Below, in pieces: positions 11,101-22,600 of a DNA stretch of 64,000 bases; within the stretch, counting starts at the first letter, position 1, and every line of letters begins with the position of its first letter. Source of the stretch: Leptodontidium sp. MPI-SDFR-AT-0119. Its lineage: Eukaryota > Ascomycota > Leotiomycetes > Helotiales > Leptodontidiaceae. Below the pieces are notes generated by a model that saw only the letters and a list, made by a program, of their open reading frames with translations, ran no database searches and was not told the origin of the DNA. The stretch lies in the NCBI GenBank assembly GCA_020726505.1, contig JAHLEZ010000018.1:992001-1056000 (forward strand), in the 5' to 3' direction. Made by a program: the position numbers and the translations under genes.

Positions 11101-14100
11101 GATGAAATAGAGATGATCGAACGACTGATTGACTTCTAGGGCACCTTTTGGCATGCGGTCTCACACGGTGATCAAATCGCCTTGCGGCTGCTCCTCGAGA
11201 GCTGAAAATCTCCTTCAATTGTGAGACAGCTAACTTACGACACGGATAATCTCATGAACTAGCCTCTGCATTTGCATGGAAGCATGGGGAAATCCTAAGA
11301 TACATAGGGCAAAACCCATACTAAGGCGTCGCCCAACACCTTTCTAACACCCGTTTCACAAACACCTTTACTCATTCCATCTCTCGGGTCGGCATTTAGC
11401 TCTCCTATGAAATCTAGATGACGGTACGTACGGTATGTCGATTTAAAAACCCAAAACAGCCATCTGTTTATCTATCTCTTTGTCTACAAAGCAGAATGGA
11501 TGAAAGGTGGAAAGGAGGAGGACTTGAAAGGAAAGGAAATCACAACCATTGGGTACTGCAATAAGTTCGTACGTAAGGAAGGCCTTACTAATACTCCTAA
11601 ATATACTATTTCATCTTTCTACTCGATGTTAGATATCAGAATTTAAAAGCCGTCGAAAGGCTCATCTAAACAAAAAGACATCATTTTTTGTTGTCGTCTT
11701 TTCGAGCTAGGAGCTACTGTATTTAGGTAACTTGCAAAATCCAAAAGAAAAGTCTCCGAATCCTATTTTTAGCTCTCCCGTCCCCGTCCCGAACATCCTT
11801 GACAGCACAGCTCAAACTTTTGAGCCACCAGTGGCTAGTGGCTGGAATGTGGGGCTAATGTATCTCGCATGTGGCTGGTGAGATGTGGCTGTGGCTTCCC
11901 CCTCTCCTTCTCCCTCTTTGCGGTTCCCCCCTCTTCTAATTCTCATCCTTCCCTTCTCCTTGATATGAATTGACTTGTATCTAAAGTACAACTCATTCAC
12001 TCACTCATCCACTCAAGGAAAGAGCGAGTATGGCGTGGCGTGGCATGGCGTATTCAGGCTCCAACTTCCCCTCCCCTGTATCTTGTATCTTGTATCCTGC
12101 CCTGTTGACTGGTAGGCAGAGGGAAGGGAAGGTAAGGCTCTGGAGTATGTAAGATGAGGTAGGTATGTTATGCTATGCTATGCAAGATGTGTTGGAAGCT
12201 GGCAGGCTGGATAGATCCAGGAAAGGGGGCGCTTCCGAATGGTTGTGGAAGCGCGGATGGGGATGAGGCTTTGTTGGCATTGCATCTTTGCTTGTTATTT
12301 GTTGCCTTGCCTGTTAAAGTGTTGGATGTGATGGGGAATGGACTGGATGGGTGATTGTGATTGGATTTATGGCGTGGGGTTTGGGAAGTTGGATTGTGTG
12401 ATTGGAGGCGAGGGGTGGGATTGTTACCCCACGCTCACGGTACGGTGCGGCGTAGATGAGGGGAGGGGTTGCTTGTTGGTGGGATGTGATGTGATGGGAT
12501 ATAGGGAATGGGATGTCAGTCGGTATTGCGTTATGGAATGGTGGAGATGGAGGTTGAGGTGCAGGTGCAGGTGCAGGTGGGTTTTTATATATAGGTACAT
12601 AGATAGACAACACAAGAGTTCGGGATACCGAATGCGGTATATGTAGAGAGGTCAGAGGTCTACCTTAGGCTGTTGTAAAATCTTAGAATATCATGATACC
12701 CGTGAATGTGTCAGACCTGAATTCGCAATAGGTGTATCCGTGTGTCATGGAATATGTGTTTATGTCGTTCATGGTCGTGTATGAATGAATTCTTCGGGTT
12801 TGGAACTTTAGGTTGCTTTAGGTTGTGTATTATGCCTTCTAGATCCCGAGCCCGATTCTAGTTTTCGGATTTTTCGGACCAGTCAGTCAGCCAGTGCTGG
12901 GTGGTGGAGACCCCTCTCTTCTCACTCAGCCCAGCACAGGCGAGTGAGCCCGGAGCTTGGAGCCTGGAGCCTGGAGCCTGACATGACACCGTCCTAGTAC
13001 TAACAGGACTGACTCGGAGCAAGTATTCAGCCCCTGAACGAGTGAACGAGGCAAATTTCGTAGGTTGCCATACCATACCATAGGTACCGACCAATGCGAG
13101 AAGGAGGCAAATGTTTAAGGTGCCTGAATGGTTGACTGACTGGGTGGAGCGGTGACTTGAATAGGTTGGAGGGGAATGAGGGGTATTTATCAAGAGGAAT
13201 GGGGGCCGAATCCGGAAATATCTTATCATTATTTCACTGACCAATTGTTTGGATTTTGCAATAGACTTTGGAATACTGAGTAAGGACGACGACAAAGAAT
13301 TGTAAGTTTGAAGAATCGAATGGGACGAAAGAGAGGCGAGGGTCGTTGTGTGAGGTCGCTGAATTTAATCGCGCATTTGGAAGGTTATTGTTCGGTACGA
13401 GTAATATCTTGGTTTGGGGGTTGGGGGCGAAATGAAAGAGAGAGGCATTTATCTAGGTACGGACGGGACTCGGATTCACCTGGGGTTGATTGTTTGAAAC
13501 GAGTCTGATGTTGATACTTGGGCTGTGTTAATGCGTGATTTTAAAGCAGTGAGGGAAGCGAAAGCGGAAGCGGAAGCGGAAGCGCGAGGGAAGGGTTTGT
13601 TTGGGTTGGATAGGGGTATGCGAAGGGGTATGCAGATATAAGGGATAAGGGATGAGGTTTAGGGTTCTGTAGGGAGACGCGAGTAAGGAGGCTGTTTGAA
13701 AGGGGGATGGATGGGATGGATGAGGGTTTTACATGCCTGGTCGGTGCTTGTAAGGCATGGAAGGGAGAGTTTTGTTACCAAGGTACTTTGGTGGGATGGA
13801 ATTCAGATTGAGTTCTTGGATGACGATGGATAGTTTGATTGTGACGGATGGAAGCTTTGATTATGACGCTTAGTGAGTTGAGCTGAGTTTGGCTTGAGTT
13901 GAGTTGAGTTGTTTTCTGCCCTGTAAGAATGAGTTGAATCAATTAACTACCTATTTGTGAGAGGCTGGCTTGCTTTTGTCAGGTGTTACGAACAGCCAAA
14001 GAGGAAAGGAATATCAGGTTTTGTGAGTAAAAGGCGTTTTTTTGGGGGAAGAGTCGTGATTTGATTCGATAGGAATTGAAGAGGGGAGGAGAGGAGAGGA

Positions 14101-16360
14101 GTGGCCAGAGGCGAAGGCGAAGGCGAAGTGATGGAAAGGCGGAGGGCGTAGGTATGCATGTCAGGTCGGGCTTGGGCTGGGTTTTGATCAGGTTGGGCGG
14201 CGAGAGAGGGGAGGGGAGGCAAGGCTGTGGTGCACATGTGGATTTTTTGGTGCTCGGTTGGGTCGGGATGAGGAAAGGAGGGGAGGAGAGGGGGTTCGGT
14301 GAGTGAAAGGGAATGGGACAGTAATGGGAAAGTGGGGGAGGATATACTTGAATAGGAAATATGATATGAGGGATGTATTTAAAGATCAGATACTTAGGTA
14401 GGTAGGCAGGTAGGTAGGTAGGTAAGAAAGGAGGACAGAATCTGAAGAGTCTAGACAATAATACGAGATGGCAATAGAAAATCATGCCATGTTTTGTAGG
14501 TATATCTGGATCTGGATGTACCTTCTCTGTATAGAAATATATACCTGCAAAGTCCAGTCCAGTCCAGCCCAGCTGCCCCCTCAAGCAGAACGAAGGCCGG
14601 GCCAGGCCAGACCAACCGGTAGTTGTTGGAGCCAGAGTCAGCTGCAACGCCCTTGAATTGTCATTTGCTCACGCAGTGCTTTGCCCCTCTTTCAGGCTTC
14701 CTTACTTCCTTCCGCACGCACCAGATCAGGCTTTCCGGGCGGCCTTTCCCTGGGTAATGCCAAGCCCCTTCCACCACAGCCTGAACCAACAAGGGCACCG
14801 CCGTAACGCCGTTCGCTCGTTCAGCGCAGTGCAGTGCAGCGCAGTGAAGGCGGAGCTGGCATTCTTCAGCATGATCGATGCGGACCATACAGGCAGGCCT
14901 GGATATGGGTCGGATGAGCTGGGATAGGATGATGGGATAGGATGATGGGATAGGATGATGGGATAGGATAGGAGGGGAAGTGTGAAGCAGGAGAAGCAGG
15001 AGAAGCAGCAGGAGAGGCAGCAAATATTAACGGGACAGGAGAGGATAGATAGCAGGCAGTCCCTGCTTCAAAGCAATCCTTCACCTGAATACAAACCCCT
15101 CGGAGCTGAATTATCAAATACCGGTAAATACCTAAATTACATTATTCTCATCTTATGCTTTCGGACTTCACCTGTTGCATGCATGGACTGACTCTAACTG
15201 TAGTGCCTTGCGGCTCAATCCTTTTCCCTCATTCCATTCCAGGTTAATGCCACTGGGCTGCCCTGCCTTTCTGCCCTCCCTGCCTGCCTGCTGAGCCTGA
15301 CTTCATCCGTTCGTTCATTCTCAGCTTGACCTCCTTCATTTATGCGTATATGCAGGTATGTATGCGTGCGGAATAAGTGAATCATTTTCTTTTATTGACG
15401 ATTATTCCATACAACAAAGAAAAGAAACACAACTCTGCTCTGGGACTAATGACTGACTGATTGTCTTCGCTATTTACCTCTTCTTTTCTTTGCCTGCCTG
15501 CCTACCTACTTCAGCTAATTGCAGTCAAAGCAAAACAATACAACACAGCACTATCCAAAAAGCAGGGCGTACGTCCACCTGCCCAGTGCCACTCCAACCC
15601 CAACTCCACTTGCTGGCTGCTCTCCGACAAAGACCTGCTCTAACCCGTTCCCGGCCTAGCGCTTAAAACCCAAGCGACAGAGCCAGCAGCAGCCCAAGCC
15701 CAAGCCCTTCCTCTCCCAGACACCCAACCTCATCTCATCACGACGACTTCCTCCTCTCCTCCCCACCTCAACCACCATCCCAACTTCAACTCCCAACGCG
15801 TGATCATTGATCTCTTGACGCTCACTCTGCAAGGAGGGCCGAGAGAATCACCTCACGCTTCCATTCCACGACCCAGCATCGCCGTCTTCTCCCCACGAAG
15901 ACCAAGAACACGTCGACGGTCGGCACCTGCAGCCTGAGACCATTCCCTTCACTTCCCCCCCGGAGCAGCAACGAGATTGGTACGTACCAGTATACTCCCC
16001 CCCCCTCCTCAGCATCACCACCGCACATCTCGACAACCTCAAGCAACATCATCAATACCCGCAGCTTCGGGTCGGTGGCGTCTGCTGCTCACCTTCAACT
16101 CCGACAAGCCGCTTACGACACCGCCATCTTCATCAACTTCACCGCTTCACGTTCCACCTCCCGTATCCACAGCCTGGCCGGCCTTCAATACATCAACCCA
16201 GCAACTAACATCTTCTCTCTTCCAGTTCCTGCCTCCCTCCATACCTCTTCGACCACCATCTGCGTCGTCGTCGATCGATAATTAATACCCTCAACAACAA
16301 CAACATCTTCGACTCGTGTATCGGACTGCCCGATACCCAGAGTCCATAGTTCAAGCAAAG
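11101..16360. other. 5.3 kb gene-free DNA with strand-asymmetric composition
   Basis: No ORF with motif support. From about 12,000 to 14,650 the plus strand is G-rich and purine-rich. From about 15,200 to 16,590 it is C/T-rich and runs into the casein kinase leader. Short tandem repeats occur: GGTAGGTAGG (14,398-14,424), GATGGGATAG units (about 14,927-14,970), GAAGCAGG units (about 14,983-15,020), GCGGAA units (about 13,563-13,584) and GAGCCTG units (about 12,960-12,980). The C/T-rich part is probably promoter and 5' UTR of the kinase gene. The G-rich part could be a minus-strand leader or a non-coding transcript, but no gene is identified. Confidence 0.5.
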
Positions 16361-16504
16361 ATGACTACTATGGTGAATCCACCCGCTTCCAAGTCGAAAT
16401 CCAATCCTCTGGTTTATACTCCCTTTCTTCAGCCTCCCACGAGCACCTTCTTGTCTCCATACACGCTGGCTGCCTTGGACCAAGATCAAGAGATCATCCT
16501 CTGA
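16361..16504 (+). other. 47-codon upstream ORF in casein kinase leader
   Basis: An ATG at 16361 opens 47 codons closing with TGA at 16502-16504, 92 bases before the kinase ATG and in a different frame. It is preceded by a purine at -3 (AAAGATG). If it is in the mature 5' UTR it would attenuate kinase translation. It might also sit in a leader intron. Confidence 0.4.
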
Positions 16505-16595
16505 CCTCCCTCCACTTCAGCCTCGTGCTTTCCCCCTCTTCTCTGCCATACCATAGCACATCTGCACGACATCACCCTTACTACAGTATACTAAC

Positions 16596-18014
16596 ATGTC
16601 CTCACAGGATCTTCGCGTCGGAAACAAGTACCGCATCGGTCGTAAGATTGGTAGTGGTAGTTTCGGAGACATCTACCTCGGAACCAACATCATCTCTGGC
16701 GAAGAGATCGCCATCAAGCTCGAGTCCGTCAAAGCCAAGCACCCTCAACTCGAATATGAGGCTCGTGTCTACAAGTCCCTCGCTGGTGGTGTCGGTATCC
16801 CATTTGTCCGCTGGTTCGGTACCGAGTGTGACTACAATGCCATGGTCCTCGACCTTCTCGGCCCCAGTTTGGAGGATCTCTTCAACTTCTGCAACCGAAA
16901 GTTCTCCCTCAAGACCGTCCTCCTCCTTGCTGATCAATTGATCTCCCGTATCGAGTACATCCACGCCAAGTCCTTCATCCACCGTGATATCAAGCCAGAC
17001 AACTTCTTGATGGGCATCGGCAAGCGCGGCAACCAGGTCAATGTCATTGATTTCGGTTTGGCCAAGAAGTACCGTGACCCCAAGACTCATTTCCACATCC
17101 CATACCGTGAGAACAAGAACTTGACCGGTACCGCTCGATATGCCTCCATCAATACCCACTTGGGTGTCGGTATGTTACCCCTCTTTCTGTTTTGGCCCCC
17201 ACCACTGACATTCATACAGAGCAATCCCGTCGTGATGATATGGAGTCTCTCGGATACGTTATGCTCTACTTCTGCCGTGGCTCCCTTCCATGGCAAGGCC
17301 TGAAGGCTGCTACCAAGAAGCAGAAGTATGACCGCATCATGGAGAAGAAGATGACCACCCCAACCGAAGTTCTCTGCAGAGGCTTCCCTAACGAGTTCGC
17401 CATTTACCTCAACTACACTCGTTCCCTCCGCTTCGATGACAAGCCCGACTACTCTTACCTCCGAAAGATCTTCCGTGATCTCTTCGTTCGTGAGGGTTTC
17501 CAATATGACTATGTCTTCGATTGGACCGTCTACAAGTACCAGAAGAATGCCCAAGCCATTGCCCAGGCCGCCGGTCAACAACCCACCCAGGATGAGGAAG
17601 AGAAGCCAGGCCGTACCCGGACCAATGCCGCCACTGCCGGAGGACCAACCCCCCAGCACGCATCCAGTGCTTCCAAGCCAGGAGCCATTTCCGGATCTCG
17701 CCGCAAGGTCATTGAACGTGGTGCCAGTGGTGCTGGTGTAGACACTCCGGATACCAACAGAGCCGTCGGTGGAAGTGATAGGATGTGAGTGTCTCGCTAG
17801 CTCCGGTTCCTTGTAAGGGAATTTTCCTCTTCGCGTTTAGTGTGCTTCGATGACGCTGGCCGCGAGGAGAATGTATGCTGACTGGATGGCTGACGCTATA
17901 GTCTCCGCAAATAGGCTGCGCTCTGCCTCGAAAGGTGCAGCAACTGGTCCCGGATATTCTTCTGGTTCTTACCGGCCAAAGCGAGAGGAGCAGACTGGAC
18001 AGCAATGGTATTGA
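16596..18014 (+). CDS. ckiA: casein kinase 1 (CK1 delta/epsilon type)
   Basis: Serine/threonine kinase of the CK1 family, which acts in DNA repair, clock protein turnover and morphogenesis in fungi. Exons 16596-17169, 17220-17784 and 17915-18014 give 412 aa. Seen directly: G-loop GSGSFG (residues 19-24), Lys41 in the AIK motif, HRDIKPDN (about 129-136), DFGLAKK and the CK1 hallmark [15 protein letters not shown]. The tail after about residue 310 is rich in Pro, Gly, Ser and Arg, as expected for a regulatory tail. The third exon (33 residues ending GQQWY) was chosen because it stays in frame from a perfect GTGAGT donor. If that 130-nt intron is retained, translation stops two codons later, after GSDRM. 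The kinase core is very conserved, so the identity is secure. Confidence 0.96.
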
Positions 18015-19690
18015 TTTATTTTCCTTGGGCGATTCTCCTTGACCGGTTTTCGATACTCGATTCTCGACTCGCGGCAGTTTCGTCTTGCTTAATCTCAACT
18101 CATTCGCTGACCATGCCTGAAACGTCTCGTGGAGACTGGTGGCACTGGCTCGATATCAAAAACTCTTCTCTTTATGGAATGCTTTTTCATTACGACTCTT
18201 CGATTTTATGGATTTCACAATGGCTCGAGCACTTTGACATGCGCATGACAACTCACCAACCTCGGTGAGCCCTGTCATCAATGTCAAGGTATCGAACGGC
18301 ATGCCGATGTCATCACATCCTAAACTTCGGAGCATCAATGCAACACACGGCTTAATCGATCAGATCAACATCACATCAACATCGACATCGCTGGTTACAT
18401 TTTTGGTCACGAAACAAGCAGAAACAAGATCAGACAAGCTCGTTTGCACATCCTGACGACAGATACATCACTCGTCAGTTTCAGCATCCAGAGCAGATCC
18501 TCTGTTCCTTCCCGAGATAATGTTTTGCTTATGGTTTTCTTTTCATTTCCTTGTTTCCTTGTGCACTTGACCCTGGGAAGAGGGGACGTCCGGGGGTGAT
18601 AATCATGGGGGTGAGGTGGAAATGTTGGCTGTGTTGACATGGAATAAGCGGCATATGGCGCTCAATGGCAAGTAACATCATGGGGCCACCAGCATTGAAC
18701 ACCAAGGGGATAGAAAATGGAGTGCAGCTTCTGGGGAGGTTATTTCTTTTTTTGCATGCTTTCTCGCGCGCGTTTTCTTTTTTTTTGCGCTGGGATGTGG
18801 GGAAGGTCTTGGGGAGGAGGCATACATCCATGGGGAGGGGAGAGCGCTTCGCATTAATGAATCACGGCTGCTTATGATGATGTGGTTAGGAAGAAACGGG
18901 CTACGCTGCTTTCTTTCTCTCTGCATAGTAAATAGGCTTCACGCTTACGGTACACGCTGCTTTAGTCAATTTGAACATGGCAACCCAATATCCGGTCTTG
19001 TGCTTGCTTGCATTCGTGATGTGACTTGTGACTCGTGATCTGTAATTTCTAATGTTTCTGACGTTTGACTTGGTTTGAATATGATGGAAGGATGGGATGG
19101 GATGGGATGTGTATATTTAAGCTAGACGTTATGTGAAGGAAGTGTAGATGTGGTAGGGAGATGTGGTGATTGTTTTGTTTTACTTTATTGTGAAGCTACT
19201 AGGGTTCTTGAGCTGAGCTGGGTATTGGGGGGAAGTGGGGAGTTTGAGTTGTGAGGTGTAGGGTATGGGTGAGGTGCGGTGCGGTCGTGAGGGGGAGAGA
19301 GAGGGGAGGGGGGGAAGAGAATATTTATGGCTTTTTTGCCCCCCTCCTTTTTCTTTCTCTTTGTTCTTTTCTTGGGTGATTTTGATTTCTTTCAAAGGGA
19401 TGGGGGTTGGATGGATATGGGTGTGTGGGAAAGGGGAACGGAAAGGGGCGGTGTGGATGACGAGGATGAGATATATCTTTATCTTATTTTATAATAAAAT
19501 TGAACTTCATTGATGTATCTACTTTGCCAAGTCTTGCGAACGTTGTGGATTTTATGGTTAATTAAAAAGTCAAGTTGAATAATCAGATTTTTGGGGGTTT
19601 TCGCTTAGCCAGCCAATGTGATTTTGAGAGAAGTTAAAGGGTGAAGGAGACAGATATTCAGGTCCCATGTAAATTCAAATCCGAAGTTAA
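18015..19690. other. intergenic between convergent genes
   Basis: About 1.7 kb holding the presumed 3' ends of the casein kinase (+) and the kinase-HET gene (-). The region 19,080-19,470 is G-rich with GGATG repeats. No gene is supported. Confidence 0.45.
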
Positions 19691-22600
19691 CTAACGCATA
19701 TATGCTTTCATCCCCGGCTTATCAAATGCAATCTGCTGTTTATGCAAGCATGCAACTCCCGCTCTCTCGTAAATTTTCGCTTCCCGTTGACTCAGAAGTG
19801 TCACAATCAGTACATAGTATACCTGACCTTTGCTTTGGTTTGACGCGTTGCTCGACCCAACGATGACACACTTGAAAGGAAAGCCAAAGTCGCGACTTGG
19901 TTCATCTCGGAAGATCAATGCACCAGGTTTAATATCTTTGAGGTCGCGCACAAGAACTTCGAGCTCCAGTACGGCGTTGTTGTCGTTCCTGCCATTTTTC
20001 CAAGAATAGACGATGTCCTGTTCCCACTCAGCCCACTCCGCCCCTCCGAGAGGAACATTCATATATCGGATACCCCCAGCATAAGCCATCCAGGACCAGG
20101 ACGGGATGGGTTCCTGTTCTGGGTTGCCGGAAAAGTCTATGCGCTCGAGGGTTGCCTTGTCCCGTTGCCACAACAGGCCTCGACGCAAATATATATCCAA
20201 AACACCGAATCTGCCCTGACTGTCCAATGCTCTCGCCAGTCGCTTTTCCAGCCCTCTGATGGCTACGGGTCGGTCGCTGTTGAACGAGAGCGCAAGCTTG
20301 GAGTAGCGCTCGTAGAGGTCTTGGTAAAGCACGATCTTCTTGCCTTTGACGTAGTTCGGAATGGAATATGGGAAATTGGCGTCGCCGAGGAGGGAAGCCT
20401 TAGAGCTATGAAGTACTATTAGCTTGTAAGGTTCTCAATATCGAAGCTCTTTATCACGTACTTTTTCGTTTTCGTCAGTGTCTCGCAGCGCACACCCTCA
20501 CCACATTCCCAATAGGTCTGCTTCCCGGTGAAGTAGATTGTACGACGCGAAAGAGCTCGCTCTTGTAGGACCCATCCTCTCTTATTGAGCTCTCCCTGCT
20601 CTACATCCTTGCTGAAGTCGTCAATAGGATCGCATAAGTAGTAAAATGCAGTATCCATATGCATCGCGACACATTGTCTCTTCGGGCGCGTCTTGAGAAA
20701 GCGCTCTTGTGGCGATCCGGCGCAACTGGCTGCAATAGTAAGATAAGCAGATCGGTAGACCTGTTCCATGCGCTCAGACTCCGCTTTCCAATCCTCGCCT
20801 TGGTCCAATGGATCGCTCCCATCCCGTTGAATGATGCAGAGAGAATCGATCCAGAGGTAATCTACTTTCAGGCCTCGAGCAATCTTGATGGCATCTTGGT
20901 ACTTCGGCGGGAAATTAGACTCATCAACGCCGTTCTCTATCTCGTCGATATTCCTCTTGTATGTACAGACAATCTTGCCTGCAAGCGGATCGACCTCGCC
21001 CTCCTTCTGATGCGAACCCCAGCGATGTGATAAGGCCAAGTATTTAGTTCCCTTCGAAAGATTCTGGGTCTTGCAGATTAGGCGAGGTTGTTCTGAGCTG
21101 TGCTTACCGACATAAAGGAGCCTAGTAGGCAAGAAGGGTACGTCCTGAGATTGGAGACATTGATGCGTGTCGTCGCAGTCCTGGATCCACTGGCGAAGGA
21201 CCTCGACATGTATCAGGCTACCGGGGTCAGGGAGCTTTGGAAATCCCAGCTGAACATTTGACTTGAGGTCGTCATTGGACTCTGTGGTAGTTGTCAGAGG
21301 CAAACCATCGGCATTGGTGCAGATACATACCAGGCATGGTATAGAGTGAAGCGATTGGTGGCAGCCGTTCACTGTTGAACTTCAAGGATGAACCAGTCCT
21401 GAAGAAGTGTAGATTATCATCTGGCAGGATTTCCCAGGCCTTGAGGGCCCGAGAGAGTAGCCGACACAGGGCACATCCAACGGACCTCTTCGCCAACACC
21501 GTCGCCGTATCGTCAAAGGTGCATTTTTGAGACCAAAGCGCTAAGGCATCGCAGCGTTCGCACAGCTTCGACGGCTTATACCGTTGAGGCAATTGGCCCA
21601 AGGTTGCTTGGAGTCGCTGTGCCACGTCTTTGTCAGGAATGTACTCCCATGTATCATCGAGCTAAAACACTGAGGTTAGCATTAACCACCTAATTGGAGA
21701 TCTCGTGAAGCGAAACACGTACTTTCTAGATTTGAAAAGGAAATCAGAAACTGTCAACCGGATTTAATCTTGACGTTGACGTACGGGCTTTACGTTGGAT
21801 GTTAGTTGAAATTTGTGTAAAATTATAAAAACCTGCAACTCACAAACTGTGATAGTTAATTAGCAATCGGCATAACAACCCTGGTCAATGCAGCTGAATA
21901 GGACTTACATTCTGTAGGTAAGAAGATGTGTTTGTCAGCCACAACACTAAATTCTTGTCATGTTGTCATTCACTCAACTTACGTACTATCACAAATTATT
22001 AGAAGTTGTTGGTGATCAACGGGAACCGTACACTTACGTCGTCATTCTTGCCTGCGGGCTGGCCGCGGGACAGGACGGTGAGGTTGGTTGAGGACTTGGG
22101 TCCACTGACTGAGACTGCCTTCAGGCTGTCCTCGTTGAGCCACTTGATAACGCCTGCATCCGCATCCTGAACAATTTCATACAGCTTAACATGCACTTCT
22201 GGAGCATATGCCCGTTCTTCCCCTGTGTTTGCGAATTTCGCCGCTTGCGAGTCCAATCTGCTCTGCGCCGGTTCGCTGAGCATCGTTTCCCGTCGAATTG
22301 TGATCATCGGGATATCTGTTCGCTCTCCAGAAGCAGCGGTAACTTGATCCTCGTCTCCAACTTTCAAATCCTTGGGATCAGGATTTGAGGCGACAACGAG
22401 TAGCCGCTTCTCAATAAGGGTGATCAAGCGGCCAATCGCGGTCTTCTCTGAGCCTAGTCCTGTGCACCGCGGGTCTTGCTTGATGTGTTCGATCCACGTT
22501 GTGACCACGGGGTTGACTTGGGGAGTTTTACCACCGGTAACAGTCAGGGTTGCTGAGCTGGTGATTATGTAGAATCTTCCTTCTGCACTCTTACCGATTT

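Noticed and set aside
12858..13295. 145-codon minus-strand ORF
   Set aside because: It runs through tandem GAGCCTG repeats and low-complexity DNA; no motif or splice support.
13979..15023. Overlapping long ORFs on both strands
   Set aside because: Open only because of G-rich or C-rich simple sequence; composition is repeats of Pro, Ser and Leu or Gly and Arg.
16602..17159. 185-codon ORF on the minus strand within casein kinase 1
   Set aside because: Antisense shadow of a highly conserved exon; its residues are the codon-bias mirror of the kinase and show no motif.
21272..21625. HET gene as a separate gene starting near 21,625
   Set aside because: That start is GTG, not ATG; the frame continues up to an acceptor at 21,662 and no ATG-led first exon exists between it and the kinase exon.
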